Below, one piece after another: positions 38,590 to 41,368 of a DNA stretch of 41,368 nucleotides; within the stretch, counting starts at the first letter, position 1, and every line of letters starts with the position of its first letter. The translations under genes and the position numbers were made by a program. Location of the stretch: NCBI GenBank assembly GCA_035316025.1, contig DATFXL010000046.1, positions 1-41,368 on the forward strand, read 5' to 3'. Under the pieces are notes generated by a model that saw nothing but the letters and a program-made list of their open reading frames with translations, had not been told where the DNA came from and made no database searches. The DNA comes from JALZAA01 sp035316025. GTDB taxonomy: Bacteria; Actinomycetota; Acidimicrobiia; IMCC26256; JACDBD01.

Positions 38590-38802
38590 ATGCCTGCGTC
38601 GTCGGACCTCGCCGAGCTCACTACGGTGCGATCACAGCTCGAGGAGCTCGCCCGTCGGATCGTGACCGTCGCCGACCGCTACGAGAACACACCCGATTCG
38701 CAGATCGCATCGGACCTCTACGCCGCCGAGCGCACGCTCCTCAACGCAAGGCGATCAGTCGACAAGGCGATCACGGCCCTCGACGACATCGCCCGCTCGT
38801 AG
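38590..38802 (+). CDS. Small helical protein, unknown function
   Basis: 70 residues, no signal or membrane segment. It is probably two helices (ELTTVRSQLEELARRIVTVA and LYAAERTLLNARRSVDKAI) in a hairpin, with heptad-like spacing of Leu and Val. GGGAAGG upstream may serve as ribosome site, about 12 bases from ATG 38590. It lies alone between hisD and the GAF-PP2C gene. I do not recognise the family; composition and codon use look genuine. Confidence 0.65.
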   Translation: MPASSDLAELTTVRSQLEELARRIVTVADRYENTPDSQIASDLYAAERTLLNARRSVDKAITALDDIARS

Positions 38803-38840
38803 GGCCGCTCGTCCGGAACCGTCGCCGCCTGACCAGCGCC

Positions 38841-38846
38841 TATGCT
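38841..38846 (+). promoter_or_regulatory. Possible -10 element of the GAF-PP2C gene
   Basis: TATGCT, predicted start near 38853 and a leader of about 65 bases before the mini-frame at 38919. No convincing -35 hexamer 17 bases upstream. Confidence 0.35.
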
Positions 38847-38918
38847 CGCATCACCGTCCAGCAGGCGGCGGGCCCGTCGATTGCTCGCGGGTTTCGACCG
38901 GAGCAGGAAGAGCAGCCC

Positions 38919-38939
38919 ATGAGCAACCGCCTGCCGTGA
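38919..38939 (+). CDS. Six-codon mini-frame overlapping the phosphatase start
   Basis: ATG, five further codons (MSNRLP), then TGA. AGGAAG lies 8 bases upstream, an ideal ribosome site for this ATG, whereas the phosphatase GTG at 38936 has none of its own. The TGA overlaps that GTG as GTGA. Ribosomes finishing here could restart on the GTG. Alternatively a single-base indel has separated an original start from the gene. Confidence 0.4.
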   Translation: MSNRLP

Positions 38940-40177
38940 CCTCCCACATCGAGTCGACCGACGTCGACGGCGACTTGGCGCAGGAAGTCGAGCACCTCCG
39001 GCGTATTCAATCCGTCACCGACGCGTCGCTCGCGCACCTCGAGATCGACGAGCTCCTCGACACCCTGTTGGAGCGAACGCGGGAGATCCTCGAGGCCGAC
39101 ACGGCCGCTGTGCTCCTGATCGACCGCGCCGCACAGGAGATGGTCGCGACGGCCGCGAAAGGCATCGAGGAGGAGGTCCGCGGAGGCGTTCGCATCCCGA
39201 TCGGCGAAGGTTTCGCCGGTCGGGTGGCGGCCGAGGGCCGACCGGTGATTCTCGAGCACGTAGATCACACGAACGTCCGCAATCCGATCCTCCTCGAGCT
39301 CGGGATCCGTTCTCTGCTCGGCGTTCCTCTGGTCGCCGATGGAGAGACGATCGGCGTGCTCCACGTGGGCACGCTCGGGTCGCGGTCGTTCACGCAGCAG
39401 GACGCCGAGCTGCTGCAACTCGTCGCAGACCGAGCCGCGCTCGTGATCAACACCAGCGTGCTCAAGCAGGAGCGAAGGGTCGCCACCGCCCTGCAACGCA
39501 GCCTCCTGCCTCGACTGCCTGACGTCAGCGGCTTGGAGATCGCGGCGCGCTACATCCCGGGAAGCCCGCGCCTGGTCGGCGGCGACTGGTACGACCTGTT
39601 CGAGCTCCCGACGGGACATGTCGGCGCCGCGATCGGTGACGTCGTCGGCCACGGTCTGCAGTCCGCGATCGTCATGGGCCGTCTCCGCAATGCGTTGCGG
39701 GCCTACGCGCTCGACTCGAGCGACCCGGCCACGGTGCTCACCCGTCTCGACGAGATGGTGTCGCACTTCGAGGCGGATGAGATGGCTACCGTGCTGTACG
39801 CGGTCATCGACCCCGATCGCCGGCGCATGACGTGCTCGTCGGCCGGACACCCGTTCCCCTTCATCGCGTCGCCGTCCGGCGAAGCGGCGATCGTCGACGC
39901 GCGTGCCAACCCGCCGATCGGGAGCTGCGCGGACATCCAGCGCGGCGCGGTCGACGTTTCACTGCCGCTCGGATCGACCGTCTATCTCTTCACCGACGGC
40001 GTGGTGGAGCGTCGGGGCGAACACATCGACGTCGGCCTCGAGCGGCTTCGCAACGCCGTCATCGCCGGCTCACCGCACCGCGGCTGCACGCGGATCGTCA
40101 CCCAGCTCATGGGCGATACCCAGCTCGAGGACGACTTCGCGGTGCTGGCGCTGCACGTCCGCGCTGCTGATCAGTAG
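38936..40177 (+). CDS. GAF-domain PP2C serine phosphatase (RsbU/SpoIIE type)
   Basis: 413 residues. A GAF domain (about 30-190) includes LDTLLERTREILEADTAAVL and GFAGRVAAEGRPV, then LGVPLVADGETIGVLHVG. A PPM/SpoIIE phosphatase domain (about 200-410) has metal-binding Asp in VGGDWYDLF, GDVVGHGLQSAIVMGRLRNA, LFTDGVVERRGEH and the final EDDFAVLALHV. Such enzymes dephosphorylate anti-anti-sigma factors in partner-switching stress control. The GAF domain would sense a small ligand or redox state. No kinase, STAS or sigma-B gene is adjacent. GTG 38936 is coupled to the six-codon mini-frame; no ATG fits. Confidence 0.9.
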   Translation: MTSHIESTDVDGDLAQEVEHLRRIQSVTDASLAHLEIDELLDTLLERTREILEADTAAVLLIDRAAQEMVATAAKGIEEEVRGGVRIPIGEGFAGRVAAEGRPVILEHVDHTNVRNPILLELGIRSLLGVPLVADGETIGVLHVGTLGSRSFTQQDAELLQLVADRAALVINTSVLKQERRVATALQRSLLPRLPDVSGLEIAARYIPGSPRLVGGDWYDLFELPTGHVGAAIGDVVGHGLQSAIVMGRLRNALRAYALDSSDPATVLTRLDEMVSHFEADEMATVLYAVIDPDRRRMTCSSAGHPFPFIASPSGEAAIVDARANPPIGSCADIQRGAVDVSLPLGSTVYLFTDGVVERRGEHIDVGLERLRNAVIAGSPHRGCTRIVTQLMGDTQLEDDFAVLALHVRAADQ

Positions 40178-40643
40178 TTGTCCTATTGAATTACCGTCTT
40201 TGCTGCCTGCCGTCCTACGGCCAATACGCCGTCTGACTTGGGCATTTGGCGCTGGGAAGTGTTGACACGCGCTGGCCGCTTATGGACATTCCGCGGACTT
40301 TCGCGGACAAGGCGGAACACTCGAGTTGCGGCGTCAAGAAGGGCTCAGAGACGTCCGGTTCGGCGTGCCCAGCGAGCTATGTCAGCACCGGAGCGACCGT
40401 CTAGGACGTTCGGGCGTGGGCGAGTCGCACGGCTTCGCCACCCGAACAGCTCGGGCTGACGGCCATGGATCATGCGTCGTGGGACGACGTGAGGATGACT
40501 CCTGAAGGGATGGCCGAGAGAGCCGGCGCTCCGCGACGGTTCGCGGCCGAGCAAGAATCCATCGGTTTACCTCACTCGTCGGGACCAATTACCGGGTGCA
40601 GTGTGTGCAGCGCTGGATTGACGCGGCAGTACAGTCGCCGGCC
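40178..40643. other. Intergenic stretch with an isolated promoter-like signal
   Basis: 466 bases without a convincing gene, with lower GC than its neighbours. The best signal is TTGACA (40262-40267), a 17-base spacer and GACATT (40285-40290), followed at once by the hairpin CCGCG-GACTTT-CGCGG (40291-40306). No gene begins just after it, so a small RNA or long leader for the deacetylase is possible. Frames inside the region (for example from 40465) have atypical composition and overlap the deacetylase start. Confidence 0.4.
40630..40635 (+). promoter_or_regulatory. -10 element before the deacetylase gene
   Basis: TACAGT ends 8 bases before GTG 40644, predicting a leader of 1-2 bases. A TTGACG at 40618-40623 is only 6 bases away and cannot be its -35. 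Confidence 0.45.
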
Positions 40644-41368
40644 GTGGCGACCCGGTTGGAACGTCGTCAGCGCCGCGCCCGGCGCTGGCGCGTGAATTGG
40701 GCCGCGGCGGCGGTCGCAGTGGTGTTGTTCGTCCTCGCGTCCATGCCTGCCGCGGTGCGGTGGCTGGGCGGCGGCGGCGATCACCCCCGGATCGTGACGG
40801 CACCCGCGGCTACGGGCACCAGCCGCCCCGCCCCCACGAGCGCGCCACCTGCGAGCGCGGCGCCCACGACCACGACGCTTCCGCCGCCGCCGGGGGTGGC
40901 GCCCCGGGTCGACCACGTCGAGACCACCGATCCGGTTGTGTTCATCACCATCGACGACGGCTGGCACCCCCTCCCCGACGTGTTCGCGTTCCTCCAGGCC
41001 CACCAGGCACCGGTCAGCGCGTTCTTGATCGCCCCCATCGCTCGGCGCGACGCCGAGTTCTACCGCCAGGTCCTGACCCTCGGCGGCACCGTCGAAGACC
41101 ACACCATGCACCACCCCGACCTCGCCCGGCTTACGCTCGGATCACAGACGACCGAGTTCTGCCAAGCCGCCGACCTCGTCGCCGCGACCTTCGGTCGCCG
41201 GCCGCTGTTGGCCCGCCCGCCCTACGGATCCGAAAACCAATACACCGACCAGGCCATCGGCGCCTGCGGCATGTACGTCACGGTGTTGTGGGACGCCACG
41301 TTCAGCAACCATGGGTTCCGCCTCACCCACCCCGGCGGGCTGCGGCCCGGCGACATCATCCTGATGCA
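40644..41368 (+). CDS. Exported polysaccharide deacetylase (cut by window edge)
   Basis: 241 codons and 2 bases remain in the window without a stop. A basic head (LERRQRRARRWRVN) and a membrane anchor (WAAAAVAVVLFVLASM, about 19-34) are followed by a Thr/Pro/Ala-rich linker (about 50-85) and the NodB domain. Visible metal and catalytic residues: Asp104-Asp105 in FITIDDGWHPL, His153 and His157 in HTMHHPDL, and Arg191 in ARPPYG. The final Leu-x-His motif would begin in DIILM at the edge. It probably removes N-acetyl groups from peptidoglycan or another surface glycan outside the membrane. GTG 40644 fits the TACAGT element just upstream. Confidence 0.9.
   Translation, partial: MATRLERRQRRARRWRVNWAAAAVAVVLFVLASMPAAVRWLGGGGDHPRIVTAPAATGTSRPAPTSAPPASAAPTTTTLPPPPGVAPRVDHVETTDPVVFITIDDGWHPLPDVFAFLQAHQAPVSAFLIAPIARRDAEFYRQVLTLGGTVEDHTMHHPDLARLTLGSQTTEFCQAADLVAATFGRRPLLARPPYGSENQYTDQAIGACGMYVTVLWDATFSNHGFRLTHPGGLRPGDIILM

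Noticed and set aside
40618..40635. TTGACG plus TACAGT as a promoter pair
   Set aside because: Only 6 bases separate them; a -35/-10 pair needs about 17.
1..41368. CRISPR arrays, insertion sequences, attachment sites, phage genes
   Set aside because: No regularly spaced direct repeats, transposase, integrase or terminal inverted repeats were seen on reading both strands.

Overview
The window is a GC-rich, densely packed bacterial chromosome segment with many GTG starts, frequent 4-base stop/start overlaps and hardly any repeats. Acyl-CoA carboxylase beta-type carboxyltransferase and InhA-like enoyl reductase genes lie beside a type II fatty acid synthase operon. The his/trp gene order is actinobacterial, and a Thr/Pro-rich linker occurs in an exported deacetylase. 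Together these point to an actinobacterium, most likely a deep lineage such as the Acidimicrobiia (inference; no marker gene such as 16S rRNA is present). No phage, insertion sequence or CRISPR array is visible.

Layout. 1-1568: the start of a leftward secreted or membrane protein cut by the window edge, about 620 bases without a convincing gene, two small proteins and a tRNA-Leu(CAA). 1572-8778: fatty acid synthesis, with fabZ facing away from fabD - BCCP-like protein - fabH - fabG - acpP - fabF - carboxyltransferase - fabI. 8828-13424: a peroxiredoxin, an MFS transporter with an extra N-terminal domain, a dienelactone-hydrolase-like protein, a VOC protein, and an ECF sigma/anti-sigma pair. 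13503-28197: tryptophan genes in three leftward blocks (trpB-trpA-DLH-HIT-like; trpC-trpB2-trpF; hisI-trpE-ygfZ). Between these blocks lie a nitronate monooxygenase, an aldo/keto reductase, a GH1 glycosidase and a two-component system. 28254-34512: oligopeptidase B, a thioesterase, a small alpha/beta hydrolase, a VOC protein and an acyltransferase-SGNH membrane protein. 34517-38504: leftward hisD-hisC-hisB-hisA plus a small acidic protein. 38590-41368: a small helical protein, a GAF-PP2C phosphatase, 466 bases without a gene, and the start of an exported polysaccharide deacetylase.

How it fits together. The his and trp genes all lie on the minus strand. Read right to left they follow the usual actinobacterial his-trp order (hisD, C, B, A, I, trpE, C, B, A), but mostly plus-strand unrelated genes separate the blocks, and hisH, hisF, trpD and trpG are absent. 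The fatty acid operon supplies every elongation-cycle step. Its biotin-carrier-like protein, however, has glycine where the biotinylated lysine should be and contains no lysine at all. Several transcription units have a TANNNT element exactly 6 bases before an ATG or GTG, which suggests leaderless mRNAs and leaves no room for attenuators ahead of trp and his genes.

Limits: assignments come from reading motifs by eye. Starts were chosen from overlaps, Shine-Dalgarno sequences, -10 spacing and family N-termini. No alignment or database search was run.
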